Under the pieces are notes generated by a model that worked only from the letters and a program-made list of their open reading frames with translations, was not told where the DNA came from and ran no database searches. A stretch of DNA of 64,000 nt from JBDSZL01 sp039925145 (GTDB lineage: Bacteria > Acidobacteriota > Vicinamibacteria > Vicinamibacterales > SCN-69-37). Position 1 is the first letter of the stretch. Every line of letters starts with the position of its first letter. The stretch is taken from assembly GCA_039925145.1 (NCBI GenBank), contig JBDSZL010000030.1:1-64000 (forward strand), given 5' to 3'. A program made the position numbers and the translations under genes. Shown here piece by piece: positions 34,253 through 43,549 of the stretch.

Positions 34253-35962
34253 CTAGGGCTTCGCCCAGCCGATGTCCTGGTAGACAGGTGGCTGCGCGAA
34301 GCCGAACGCGCCGACGTTGGCCAGGGCCGTCTTGCACGCCCAGAGCTCCGGCCGCTGGTAGAGCGTGACCGAATGCACTTCATCCCAGATGAGCGCGTCG
34401 AGGCGGTTGGCCAGCTCTGCCGCCTTCTGCCGATCGAGCTCGGCATTCGCCTGAGCGTAGAGCGCGTCGATCTCGTCCGAGCCGACCCGCGAGTAGTTCT
34501 GCTGGATGACCAGCTGCCCCTTGGCGTCGTGCGTCGGCTTGGCGTAGATCGATTGGCTCGAGCTGATGGGGAAGGGTGTGCCCATCCATGAGAACAGGGT
34601 GAAATCGAACTGGCCGGGGCGCACGTATTTGTCGAAGAAGTCCGTGCCCGGAACGACGCTGATGCGCAGCGAGACCCCGACCTGCGCCAGCATGTTCTGG
34701 ATGAGCTCCGACTCCTGCCGCGAGGTGGGCACGCCGCTCGGAATGATCATCGTGATCTCGAGCGGCCGACCGTCCTTCTTACGCACGGTGCCGTCGAGCC
34801 GCCATCCCGCCTCGTCGAGCAACTGCTTCGACCGTTCCGGCTCGAATCGCCCGGTGTCACCGGAGTTGTCGCGGTAGCCGGTCTGGTTGGCCATGTAGAT
34901 GTGGTTGTTCAGCGGTTCAGTCTGGACGCCCAGCGGGCCGAGCAGCGCGCGCGCAATCGCACCCCTGTCGATTGCCTTGGCCAGCGCTCGCCGCACGCGG
35001 ACATCTTGGAGATTTGGACTCGTGCCATTGATGGTGAGGTGCCGGAAGTTCGGGCCGCCGGCGGTGCGAATCTGCAGGCCGCTGAGTCCCCTGGCCCGGT
35101 TGTAGATGTTGGCGTCCGGGCCGATGTCCATGAAATCGATCTCGCCGTTCGCCACCGCGTCGATCTGCGCCACGTGTTCCATCGTCCGAAACACCAGCCG
35201 GTCGAGCTTCGCTGGCGCGCCCCACCACTTCTCGTTCCGGACGAGCGTGATGGTCTTGGATGTCTGGTCCAGGCTCTCGAACTTGAAGGGGCCCGCGGTC
35301 GTCAACGGGGTCTTCCAGCCGTCGTTGAATACCTTCGGGTCGCGGTTGGTCGACGCGGGGTACAGGGGATCGAACGTGGCCTGCCAGTCCGCGTAACGAT
35401 GCGCGAACGTCACGACCACTTCGCGATCGTCGCCGCCGCGCGCGACGCTCTCGATATCGGCGTACCCGTTCGAGGATGAGATCTGCAGCGCCTTGTTCGT
35501 GCCATTCAGGGCCTGCCACTGCGCCTGAAAATCCTGCCACGTGATCGGGTTGCCGTCGTACCAGATCGCTTTGGGGTTGATGCGGAACGTCACCACCTGC
35601 TTGGGATCGGTGACGAGCGTCGGCTCTGAGGCGAGGATGTCCGCATTCCAGAGCGGCGCTCCGCCGGCATTGGTCCGAAACGGCGACGGCAGGAGCGCGG
35701 CGATCACTTTGTGGTTGTCAAGCAGCGTGCCGTCGATGTGGTTGTAGTTGAATGTGGGTGGCATGGAGTCGAGCACCCACGTCACAGTGCCGCCATCCTG
35801 CACGCGATCCCGCGCCAGCGCGTTGATCTGATTCTCGGTGGTACCCGGCCGCGCCGTCGCAGGTGCTGGCGCATTGCCGCCGCCCCCGCGGCAGCCGGCC
35901 GCGGCTATTGCCACGAGCGCGACGAGGAGCGCCGCGGCGCCGTTACGAGCCGTCTGTGTCAC
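34253..35962 (-). CDS. Oligopeptide-type ABC transporter substrate-binding lipoprotein (family 5)
   Basis: 569 residues from GTG at 35962, preceded by GGGAGGT; the open frame extends further but lacks a ribosome site. The lipoprotein signal ends AAAGCRGGGG, so Cys ~24 is lipidated. The SBP_bac_5 fold is clear (GTVTWVLDSMPPTFNYN, VRRALAKAIDRGAIARALLG, GYRDNSGDTGRFEPERSKQL). It delivers peptides or similar solutes to the permeases encoded upstream. This is the last gene of a four-gene operon running 40040 to 34253. Confidence 0.9.
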   Translation of the reverse strand: MTQTARNGAAALLVALVAIAAAGCRGGGGNAPAPATARPGTTENQINALARDRVQDGGTVTWVLDSMPPTFNYNHIDGTLLDNHKVIAALLPSPFRTNAGGAPLWNADILASEPTLVTDPKQVVTFRINPKAIWYDGNPITWQDFQAQWQALNGTNKALQISSSNGYADIESVARGGDDREVVVTFAHRYADWQATFDPLYPASTNRDPKVFNDGWKTPLTTAGPFKFESLDQTSKTITLVRNEKWWGAPAKLDRLVFRTMEHVAQIDAVANGEIDFMDIGPDANIYNRARGLSGLQIRTAGGPNFRHLTINGTSPNLQDVRVRRALAKAIDRGAIARALLGPLGVQTEPLNNHIYMANQTGYRDNSGDTGRFEPERSKQLLDEAGWRLDGTVRKKDGRPLEITMIIPSGVPTSRQESELIQNMLAQVGVSLRISVVPGTDFFDKYVRPGQFDFTLFSWMGTPFPISSSQSIYAKPTHDAKGQLVIQQNYSRVGSDEIDALYAQANAELDRQKAAELANRLDALIWDEVHSVTLYQRPELWACKTALANVGAFGFAQPPVYQDIGWAKP

Positions 35963-36006
35963 AGATACCTCCCGAAATCGTTGGGCGAAACCACTGTGAG
36001 CATATC

Positions 36007-38109
36007 TCACAGCACGGGCACGACCGCTGCGTAGTGGCACGCGTCCAAGTGGTCCGTCCCGCCGGTCCGCGGCGCGAGCGCCGGCTGATCGGCGATGCAC
36101 CGCTGACGCTCAGAGTCGTCGAGCTGATCGGCGAACTTTTGGCAGCGCGTTCTGAACCTGCAGCCCGAAGGTGGGTTGGAGGGACTGGGCAGGTCGCCCC
36201 GCAGGACGATTCGGGTGCGGACGCGCTCCTTGCGCGGATCGGGCTGCGGGATCGCCGAGAGCAGCGCCTGCGTATACGGATGTGCTGGACCATCGAACAC
36301 TTCATCGACGTCGCCGATTTCGACGATTCGGCCGAGATACATCACAGCGACGCGATCGGCCAGGTGCCTTACGACGGACAGATCGTGCGCGACGAAGAGG
36401 TAAGACAGCCCGAGTTCGTCCTTCAGGCGATCGAGCAGGTTGATCACCCCCGCGCGAATGGACACGTCGAGGGCCGACACGGGTTCGTCGAGCACGAGCA
36501 GCTTGGGCTCGAGCGCGAGGGCGCGCGCGATACCGATGCGCTGCCGTTGTCCCCCGGAGAATTGTTGCGGATACCGATTGACGTGATCGGGCGACAGCCC
36601 GACGAGGGCGAGCAGGTCTCTGATGCGCCGCGCACGATCGACGGGTGCGACGCCGTGGGTTCGGAGGGGCTCGGCCAGGATGTCCCCAACCGGCATGCGA
36701 GGGTCGAGCGACGCCATCGGATCCTGGAATACCACCTGCATCTCGCGTCTGATGGCAAACCGATCCGATCCGGACATCCCGGCCGTATTCGACCCCAGCA
36801 CCACGATCGATCCCGCCATCGGTTTCACGAGATTCAGAATTTCAAGAATCGTGGTCGTCTTGCCGCAGCCCGATTCGCCGACCAGACCGAGCGTCTCGCC
36901 GGTGCGAATGTCGAGATCGATGCCGCTCACGGCGTGAACGGTGCCGACACGCCGCCTCAGAATGGCGCCCTTCGTCAGAGGAAACTCCTTGACGAGCCCG
37001 CGCACGTCGAGGACGACGGCGCGCGCGTCGCGCGGACCCTGGGCCTGGCCGCCGCCGCGCTGCGGAACGGGGAACACCTCGCGGTTGGTCAGATTCCCCG
37101 CCTCGATTTCGCCGCTGCGGTGACACGCCGCGGCATGCCCCAGTCCCGACGCCGGCAGCAGCTCGAGTGGAGGTTCGATTCTCGTGCACACCTCGATTCG
37201 CATCGGACATCGCGGCACGAACGGACAGCCCACAGGCAGATCGATCAACGAGGGAGGGGTGCCTTCAATGGGCGTGAGAGGCGCGCGTGAGCTGTCGTCG
37301 AGGCGCGGGATCGAACCGAGCAGCCCCAATGTGTATGGCATTCGCGGCCGGTAGAAGACGTCGTCGACCGTCCCCACCTCGACGAGCTTGCCGGCGTACA
37401 TCACGCCAATGCGATCGGCAACACCTGCGATCACGCCCAGGTCGTGCGTGATCAGCACGAGGGCGGCCTGTGTCGCGCGCCGCGCGGTTTGCAGCACCTC
37501 GAGAATCTGGGCCTGGATCGTCACGTCGAGTGCGGTCGTGGGTTCGTCAGCGATGATCACATCCGGGTTATTGGCCATCGCCATCGCGATCATCACGCGC
37601 TGCCGCATGCCGCCGGAGAACTCGTGTGGAAACGCGGTGGCTCGCTGCCGGGAATTAGGAATCCCGACGAGCGCGAGCAGATCGACCACGCGTGCCCGCG
37701 CCGCCGTCCGGCCGATTGACTCGTGCACCAGAATCGCCTCGGCGATCTGATCGCCAACGGTGTACACGGGCGTCAGCGCCGAGAGCGGATCCTGGAAGAT
37801 CATCGCGATCTTCCGTCCGCGCACCTCCGACAGCTCCTTGTCGGACCGGCCAATGAGCTCCTGGCCCCTGAATCGCGCCGAGCCGGTGACCTGCGCGTGT
37901 GCCGGCAGCAGCCCCATCAGGGCGAGCGACGAGACCGTCTTGCCCGATCCGGATTCGCCGACGATCCCCAGTACCTCACCTGGCTTCAGCTCGTAGCTGA
38001 CTGAACGCACCGCGGTGACGCGACCCGCCTCGCTGCCGAACGAGACTGACAGATCGCGGATGTCGAGCACAGGCGAGCTGGCCGGCGTCGAAAGGGCGGG
38101 ATCGGCCAT
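36007..38109 (-). CDS. Fused double ATPase of oligopeptide ABC transporter (DppD-DppF-like)
   Basis: 700 residues containing two complete ABC domains. First domain: Walker A GESGSGKTVSSLAL (~50), signature FSGGMRQRVMIA, Walker B VIIADEPTTALDV. Second domain: Walker A GESGCGKTTTILEI (~420), signature FSGGQRQRIGIARAL, Walker B LLVLDEPVSALDV. Each ends in an oligo_HPY tail with Cys residues (CPFVPRCPMRIEVC; CRFRTRCQKFADQL), which in Dpp/Opp ATPases can hold an Fe-S cluster. DppD and DppF are usually separate; the fusion guarantees a 1:1 motor. It follows permease 2 after 3 bp. Confidence 0.92.
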   Translation of the reverse strand: MADPALSTPASSPVLDIRDLSVSFGSEAGRVTAVRSVSYELKPGEVLGIVGESGSGKTVSSLALMGLLPAHAQVTGSARFRGQELIGRSDKELSEVRGRKIAMIFQDPLSALTPVYTVGDQIAEAILVHESIGRTAARARVVDLLALVGIPNSRQRATAFPHEFSGGMRQRVMIAMAMANNPDVIIADEPTTALDVTIQAQILEVLQTARRATQAALVLITHDLGVIAGVADRIGVMYAGKLVEVGTVDDVFYRPRMPYTLGLLGSIPRLDDSSRAPLTPIEGTPPSLIDLPVGCPFVPRCPMRIEVCTRIEPPLELLPASGLGHAAACHRSGEIEAGNLTNREVFPVPQRGGGQAQGPRDARAVVLDVRGLVKEFPLTKGAILRRRVGTVHAVSGIDLDIRTGETLGLVGESGCGKTTTILEILNLVKPMAGSIVVLGSNTAGMSGSDRFAIRREMQVVFQDPMASLDPRMPVGDILAEPLRTHGVAPVDRARRIRDLLALVGLSPDHVNRYPQQFSGGQRQRIGIARALALEPKLLVLDEPVSALDVSIRAGVINLLDRLKDELGLSYLFVAHDLSVVRHLADRVAVMYLGRIVEIGDVDEVFDGPAHPYTQALLSAIPQPDPRKERVRTRIVLRGDLPSPSNPPSGCRFRTRCQKFADQLDDSERQRCIADQPALAPRTGGTDHLDACHYAAVVPVL

Positions 38110-38112
38110 CGG

Positions 38113-39048
38113 CTATCTCGCCCCGCGAATTTCTGCGTTGGGATCGAGCGCATCGCGCAGCCCGTCCCCCACGAGGTTGATCGAGAGGATCAGCACGACC
38201 AGGCAGCCGCTGGGAAAGTAGAACTCCCAGGGGTAGGCCAGCGCGGCGCCTGCGTTGTCGCCGATCAGGGTACCGAGAGACACATCGGGCGGCTGCACCC
38301 CGAACCCGAAGAACGACAGACCCACTTCAGCCAGGATGAGGGCGCTCACGTTGATGGTCGTGTCGATGATCAGGAACGACGCCATGTTCGGGAGGATGTG
38401 CCGGACGATGATGCGCCACGGCGCCACGCCCATATAGCGCGCCGCCTTGACGAACTCCCGCTCCTTGAGTGAAAGCGTGAGACCGCGAATGATCCGCGCC
38501 GTCACCATCCACTGAAAGGCGGCGAGGAGGAACACGAACAGCAGCCATGTGTGGTCGCGGAACAGCGGCGAGAGAATCGCGATGATCAGGAAGGATGGCA
38601 GCACGAGTAGCAGGTCGACGACCGTCAGCAACAGCGTATTCAACGCGCCGCCGAAATACCCGGAAAACGCGCCGACGACAGCGGCCAGGGCCGTCGACAG
38701 TAGCGCGCCGAGCAGACCGATGATCAGCGACTTCTGCAGCCCGCGCATCGTCAACGCGAACATGTCGAAGCCTGTTTGCGTGGTGCCGAACCAGTGAGCG
38801 GCGGACGGCGGAGACAGAAACGCCTGCGTGTCCATCTGGTTGTACTGCCATGGCCACACGTAAGGGCTGAGGTACGCAACGGCGAAGAGCACCGCGAGCA
38901 TCACCAGGCCGAGGACCGCCAGACGACGCCGGAGGAAGCGTCTGCCGACGAGCCGGCCGCGCGAGACGCTCGCATCGGCCGTGACCGGGCCGACGGGGCT
39001 CGAAGGTTCAACCGCACCCGCCGAGCTGAGGTCGGCGCCGGTCGTCAC
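38113..39048 (-). CDS. Oligopeptide ABC transporter permease (DppC-like)
   Basis: 311 residues from GTG at 39048, which overlaps the stop of the preceding permease (TAGTG). Residues ~1-35 are cytoplasmic and Arg-rich, then six membrane segments. The OppC N-terminal region (GRRFLRRRLAVLGLVML) and the BPD_transp_1 EAA-type loop (EREFVKAARYMGVAPWRI) are visible. It forms the heterodimeric channel with the upstream permease. Confidence 0.9.
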   Translation of the reverse strand: MTTGADLSSAGAVEPSSPVGPVTADASVSRGRLVGRRFLRRRLAVLGLVMLAVLFAVAYLSPYVWPWQYNQMDTQAFLSPPSAAHWFGTTQTGFDMFALTMRGLQKSLIIGLLGALLSTALAAVVGAFSGYFGGALNTLLLTVVDLLLVLPSFLIIAILSPLFRDHTWLLFVFLLAAFQWMVTARIIRGLTLSLKEREFVKAARYMGVAPWRIIVRHILPNMASFLIIDTTINVSALILAEVGLSFFGFGVQPPDVSLGTLIGDNAGAALAYPWEFYFPSGCLVVLILSINLVGDGLRDALDPNAEIRGAR

Positions 39049-40040
39049 TACACCCGGACCCTGGGATCCAGCGCCGCGTAGATCACGTCGGATAGGAACC
39101 CGGCGATGAGGACCAGGATGGCGACGAATAAGGTCACACCGGCGACAGAGTTGACGTCGTTCTTGGTAATGGAATCGACGAAGAACTCGCCCATGCCGTG
39201 CCAGCCGAAGATCTTCTCCGTGAACGTGGCGCCCACGAACAGCAGCGCGAACTGGTACGCGAAGAACGTGGCCATGGGAATCAGCGCTGTACGCAGGCCG
39301 TGCTTGACCAACGCGTGCGCACGGCGCAGCCCCTTGGCCTGCGCCGTGCGCAGGAAGTCGCTCCCCAGGACGTCGAGCATGGCGCTGCGCTGGTACCGGC
39401 TGTAGAACGCGATGGAGACAGCCATCAGCACCAGGCTGGGCAGCACCATGTGCGCGAGGCGATCGGTGATGCCCGCCCACGACCAGGGCATAAGACCGGG
39501 TGTCATTTCTCCCGTCGTGTAGAGCAACTTCGCGTCGCCGGTGAAGCCGAGGACGTTGTTGAGCCCGATGCCGGCGTTCTTCAGCAGCACGGCGAGCACG
39601 ACGATAGGCGTCGACAGAATGAGAAATGAGAAGACGGTGAGCAGATGGTCAGGCAGCCGGTACTGCCGGATCGCGCTGTACGCCCCGCCGGCCACGCCGA
39701 GCAGTGTGCCGACCAGCGCTCCCACGAGCATCAACCTGAGGCTGACCCACATGCGACGGTCGATCTCCTGACCCACCGGTGTCGCATCGACCGTCTGTCC
39801 CAGGTCGGCGCGCAGCAGGCCCGTCGTCCACCGCTGAAAACGCTGGAACACGGGCACCTTGTCGTTGAGGTTCAGGCTGTCGAGGATGGCGTCGACGGAC
39901 GCCTCGGGAGGGGGAGGGTTCCGGCCCTCGTAGCGCGCCCTCGGATTGAGCTGTGTTGCGGCCAGGAAATATGCGACGACGGTGGCCGCGACAACCAGAA
40001 CGGCGAGATACGCCAGTCTTCTCAGCAGAAACGTCGCCAC
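39048..40040 (-). CDS. Oligopeptide ABC transporter permease (DppB-like)
   Basis: 330 residues from GTG at 40040 (MATFLLRRLAYLAVLVVAAT), the normal DppB start; upstream open frame is excluded. Six membrane segments are expected, with the EAA-type loop SDFLRTAQAKGLRRAHALV. It is the first gene of the transporter operon, 73 bp after the NHL gene on the same strand, with a candidate -10 in that gap. Confidence 0.9.
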   Translation of the reverse strand: MATFLLRRLAYLAVLVVAATVVAYFLAATQLNPRARYEGRNPPPPEASVDAILDSLNLNDKVPVFQRFQRWTTGLLRADLGQTVDATPVGQEIDRRMWVSLRLMLVGALVGTLLGVAGGAYSAIRQYRLPDHLLTVFSFLILSTPIVVLAVLLKNAGIGLNNVLGFTGDAKLLYTTGEMTPGLMPWSWAGITDRLAHMVLPSLVLMAVSIAFYSRYQRSAMLDVLGSDFLRTAQAKGLRRAHALVKHGLRTALIPMATFFAYQFALLFVGATFTEKIFGWHGMGEFFVDSITKNDVNSVAGVTLFVAILVLIAGFLSDVIYAALDPRVRV

Positions 40041-40085
40041 GGGGGAAGAGCCTTTACGGGGACTGTCGCACGGGTGCCTCTCGGC

Positions 40086-40091
40086 AGTATA
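40086..40091 (-). promoter_or_regulatory. Candidate -10 for the ABC transporter operon
   Basis: TATACT on the minus strand lies 45 nt before the GTG at 40040. No clear -35 hexamer was found at 16-18 bp, so support rests on the -10 alone. Confidence 0.35.
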
Positions 40092-40113
40092 GACAATGCA
40101 CCATGACGCGACG

Positions 40114-41193
40114 CTACTTCGCCGCCTTCTCCGGCCAGTTCGGCATCGGTGACCACTTGAAGATGTTGCCCGTGAGACTCGCCACGTAGATGTCACCGGC
40201 CGGCGTGACCGTCAGTTCGTGTCCAGGTGACTCCATCGAGCCGAGCACCTTGCCCGTTTCGATGTCGACGTGCATCAACTGCCCGGCGAGCGTGTCGTAG
40301 GTGATGTTCTCGGTGTTGTTGCGGTGCGTGATGATCCACATCTGGTCGCGCGGTGTGATGAAGATTCCCTGCGTTGCGCCCAGATGCGTCCACGTCTTCA
40401 ACAGCGTGCCCCTCACGTCGAAGATCTGAATCCTGTTATTTTCGCGGTCGCTCACGTACAGCCGGTCTTTCGAGTCGATGCCGATTGAGTGCACAACGCG
40501 AAACTGGCCGGGTCCGTCGCCGGGCGTTCCCCAGGCCGTGACGTACTTGCCGGTCTTGTCGAACTTCACGACCCGCGTGTTGACGTATCCATCGGAGATG
40601 TAGAAGTTGCCCTGCGAGTCCCACGCGATGTCAGTCGGTCTGCCGAACGTCTTCTCGTCGCTGCCCATCACGCCCTTGGTCCCCCATGTCTGGAGCAGCT
40701 TTCCGTCGGGCGAAAACTTGTAGACCTGTTGATTGCCGTTGTCGACACACCAGACGTTGCCTTCTTTATCGATGCGGATGCCGTGAGGGTTGCCGAAGAC
40801 GCCCTTGCCCCAGGATCTGAGGTACTTGCCCGTGGAGTCGAACACGATTACAGGGTCGGCCTTCGGGCCGCGCTGAAACGCGTAGACGTTCCCTTGCGCA
40901 TCGGTCGTGACGGCCGATGCCCGTCCAAACTTGAAACCGTCGGGCATCGTGTCCGGTTCCTCGCCGAATCGAATCAGCACGCGGTACTTGAGTAGGGCGC
41001 CTTCGTGCCGGGGCCACGCCTCGGGGACGAATCCCTGCTCTGGTGCTTTGCCAGCCGGGACGTTCGGGCCGGGCTGTCCGAGCGGCAGGGGAGCGGGCGC
41101 CGGTCCGCGTTGCACGTCAGCGCGGCCAACCGCCGCCCCCAATGCTGCGGCGGCGCTCAGTGCGACGACAGCTGAAACGACGAACTTCGTCAC
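40114..41193 (-). CDS. Exported NHL-repeat six-bladed beta-propeller protein
   Basis: 359 residues. A signal peptide (residues 1-25, VVSAVVALSAAAALGAAVG) is followed by ~60 linker residues and NHL blades: NPHGIRIDKEGNVWCVDNGN, GRPTDIAWDSQGNFYISDGY, VVHSIGIDSKDRLYVSDREN. Such proteins are often annotated as peptidyl-alpha-hydroxyglycine amidating-lyase-like, but the enzymatic residues cannot be confirmed here; a binding role is as likely. It precedes the peptide transporter on the same strand. Confidence 0.8.
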   Translation of the reverse strand: MTKFVVSAVVALSAAAALGAAVGRADVQRGPAPAPLPLGQPGPNVPAGKAPEQGFVPEAWPRHEGALLKYRVLIRFGEEPDTMPDGFKFGRASAVTTDAQGNVYAFQRGPKADPVIVFDSTGKYLRSWGKGVFGNPHGIRIDKEGNVWCVDNGNQQVYKFSPDGKLLQTWGTKGVMGSDEKTFGRPTDIAWDSQGNFYISDGYVNTRVVKFDKTGKYVTAWGTPGDGPGQFRVVHSIGIDSKDRLYVSDRENNRIQIFDVRGTLLKTWTHLGATQGIFITPRDQMWIITHRNNTENITYDTLAGQLMHVDIETGKVLGSMESPGHELTVTPAGDIYVASLTGNIFKWSPMPNWPEKAAK

Positions 41194-41446
41194 TGCCCCT
41201 CCTTCATCCGTCTGGTCTCGGGATCCTGATCGTATGGTCGGCCGAACGTGCGGCCATTGTAATCTGGCGTGCCGGCGCGTCAGCCTCAGATGGAGTCGTC
41301 ACTTGCGCTTCCATTCACTGAGCGTCCGCCCGCTGCCTCTCTCGGACGAGAACTCGCCAGGCTGTCCCCATGCCCCCGATGGTTCGTTTCGCGGACGGCC
41401 GTTGCATAATGCGGCGTTCCCCACGTCCCGGTTGAACTGTGAGGCC

Positions 41447-43549
41447 ATGATGCGGCGCGTGTTCCCGATTGCTTTGTCGTTCGCCTGCGCGAGCTGGCTC
41501 GTCTCTGGTCTGGCGGCGCAGAATGCGCCCACCGCAGCGGCACCGCAGGCACCGTCGCCTGCCACGGCCACCGCCCCTGGTGCGACGCCGGGACGAGGCG
41601 CCGCGCCCCCGGCGCAATTTCCGCCCCTCGGCACAGGTCTGAACGACGCTGACAAGGCGACGCTGCAAGCGGCCGTGGATCAGCTCGCGTCGAAGATTGT
41701 GACCCTCAAGAAACGCTATCCGACCGGCGCGCTGAGCGACAGAGTCGCCGACGTCGAAATCTATCTCGACGCCGTCCGCCGGCCTCTCGAGTACGACGAG
41801 CGCCTCTACGCCGGACGCGGGAGCACGCCGGTCGTTTACGCGCAGCAGACTCTCGCCACAGGCAACACCCGCGCGGACCAACTGGCGAAGGGCCAGACGC
41901 CCTGGATGACGGAGAGCGGCGTTCGCGGCTTCTACTCGCGAATCGATGGCTCCGCCCAGCCCTACGTGTTGACGATGCCCGACCAGTACGAGGCCACCGC
42001 CAGGCGCCTGTATCGTCTCGACGTCTTCATGCACGGCCGCGACGACACCGTGCTCGAACAGCAGTTCATGACGAAGTCCACGACCGGCTACAACTCCAAG
42101 CCATTTGCGGCTGGTGCGGATCGGTTCATGCTGCAGCCCTACGGCCGCTATACCAACGCGAGCCGGCTGGCCGGTGAGATTGACGGTCTCGAAGCCATTG
42201 AGTCTGTCGGGAAGGCATACCCCATCGACCAGGATCGCATCGTGATGGCGGGCTTCTCGATGGGCGGCGCCTCTGCCTGGTCCTACATCGTTCACTTCGC
42301 CGATAGGTGGGTAGCCGGGGCGCCCGGCGCGGGCTTCACCGAGACGGAGGTGTTCCTGCGTGGAGACCTGCGGCGCCAGCCGCAAAATGCGGTGCAGCGA
42401 AAACTGTGGCACATGTACGACTCGACTGATTACGCCGTGAACACGTTCAACGTGCCCGTTGTCGCGTATTCCGGAGGCATCGACGGGCAGAAGCAGGCGG
42501 CCGACGCGATGGCCACGGCAATGCTGGCAGAGAACCTGACGCTCGAGCACATCATCGGGCCGAACACGGGCCATGCCTACGAACCCGGTGCCCGGCAGCA
42601 GTTGCAGGACCGTCTCGACGCGATTGCCGCCAAGGGACGCGTGGCTGTACCCAAACAGATCCGGTTCACCACCTGGATGCTTCGCTACAACAAGATGTTC
42701 TGGCTCACGGTCGACGGCATGGAGCAGGAGTGGGAGCGTGCACGCGCGGACGCTTCAATCGAAGACGCGGGCATCAAGTTGACGACCAGCAACGTCACGG
42801 CTCTGCACCTGAGCTTTGATGCCGGCCAGGCCCCGTTCGCGACCGGCATCACCGCCAAGGTGACCATCGACGGCACGACGCTCACGTTACCCTCCGTTGC
42901 GCGCGACAAATCGTTGAAGGCGGGACTCGTCAAGAACAACGGCGCATGGCGTGTCGGCGATCTCCCCTCGAGTGGACTGCGCAAAGTGCACGGACTGCAA
43001 GGCCCCATCGACGATGCGTTCATGGACGCGTTCATCTTTGTGCGGCCGACAGGCACGCCATTCAATGCCGCTCTGGGTCAATGGGCACAGCAGCAGGCCG
43101 ACTACGCCACGAGCGAATGGGTCCACTTCTTTCGCGGTGAACCGCGCGTGAAGCAGGACACCCAGGTGACCGACGCGGATATCGCGGCCAACAACATCGC
43201 GTTGTTTGGCGACCCCTCGAGCAACGCCGTCTATAAACGCCTCGCGGCGAGGCTGCCCATCGTCTGGCGTGCCGACGGCGTGCAGGTGGGCGACAAGAAG
43301 TATCCGGCGACGAACGCCCCCGTGTTCATCTTTCCGAACCCGCTGAACCCCAGGAAATACGTCGTCATCAACAGCGGATTCACGTTTCACGATCAGGCGA
43401 ACAACGACATGCAGGCTCCGAAGCTGCCAGATTGGGCTGTCGTCGACATCACGAAGCCGACCAACAATTACCGGTATCTGCCGCTCTACGTCGAGTCGCA
43501 GGGGTTCTTCGACGAGATGTGGAAGCTCAAAGGCGCAATGGAGCCGTGA
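41447..43549 (+). CDS. Exported alpha/beta-hydrolase (prolyl-oligopeptidase-like)
   Basis: 700 residues from ATG 41447 (a second ATG follows at 41450, GAGG just before); the longer upstream frame is antisense to the NHL gene. A signal peptide ends near AAQNA, followed by a Pro/Ala-rich linker. The nucleophile elbow GFSMGGASAWSY lies near residue 275, Asp is probably in YSGGIDGQK and His in GPNTGHAYEPG, completing a Ser-Asp-His triad. A C-terminal ~250-residue beta-rich part is not assigned. It is probably a secreted peptidase or esterase. Its 3' end overlaps the convergent next gene by 23 bp. Confidence 0.78.
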   Translation: MMRRVFPIALSFACASWLVSGLAAQNAPTAAAPQAPSPATATAPGATPGRGAAPPAQFPPLGTGLNDADKATLQAAVDQLASKIVTLKKRYPTGALSDRVADVEIYLDAVRRPLEYDERLYAGRGSTPVVYAQQTLATGNTRADQLAKGQTPWMTESGVRGFYSRIDGSAQPYVLTMPDQYEATARRLYRLDVFMHGRDDTVLEQQFMTKSTTGYNSKPFAAGADRFMLQPYGRYTNASRLAGEIDGLEAIESVGKAYPIDQDRIVMAGFSMGGASAWSYIVHFADRWVAGAPGAGFTETEVFLRGDLRRQPQNAVQRKLWHMYDSTDYAVNTFNVPVVAYSGGIDGQKQAADAMATAMLAENLTLEHIIGPNTGHAYEPGARQQLQDRLDAIAAKGRVAVPKQIRFTTWMLRYNKMFWLTVDGMEQEWERARADASIEDAGIKLTTSNVTALHLSFDAGQAPFATGITAKVTIDGTTLTLPSVARDKSLKAGLVKNNGAWRVGDLPSSGLRKVHGLQGPIDDAFMDAFIFVRPTGTPFNAALGQWAQQQADYATSEWVHFFRGEPRVKQDTQVTDADIAANNIALFGDPSSNAVYKRLAARLPIVWRADGVQVGDKKYPATNAPVFIFPNPLNPRKYVVINSGFTFHDQANNDMQAPKLPDWAVVDITKPTNNYRYLPLYVESQGFFDEMWKLKGAMEP

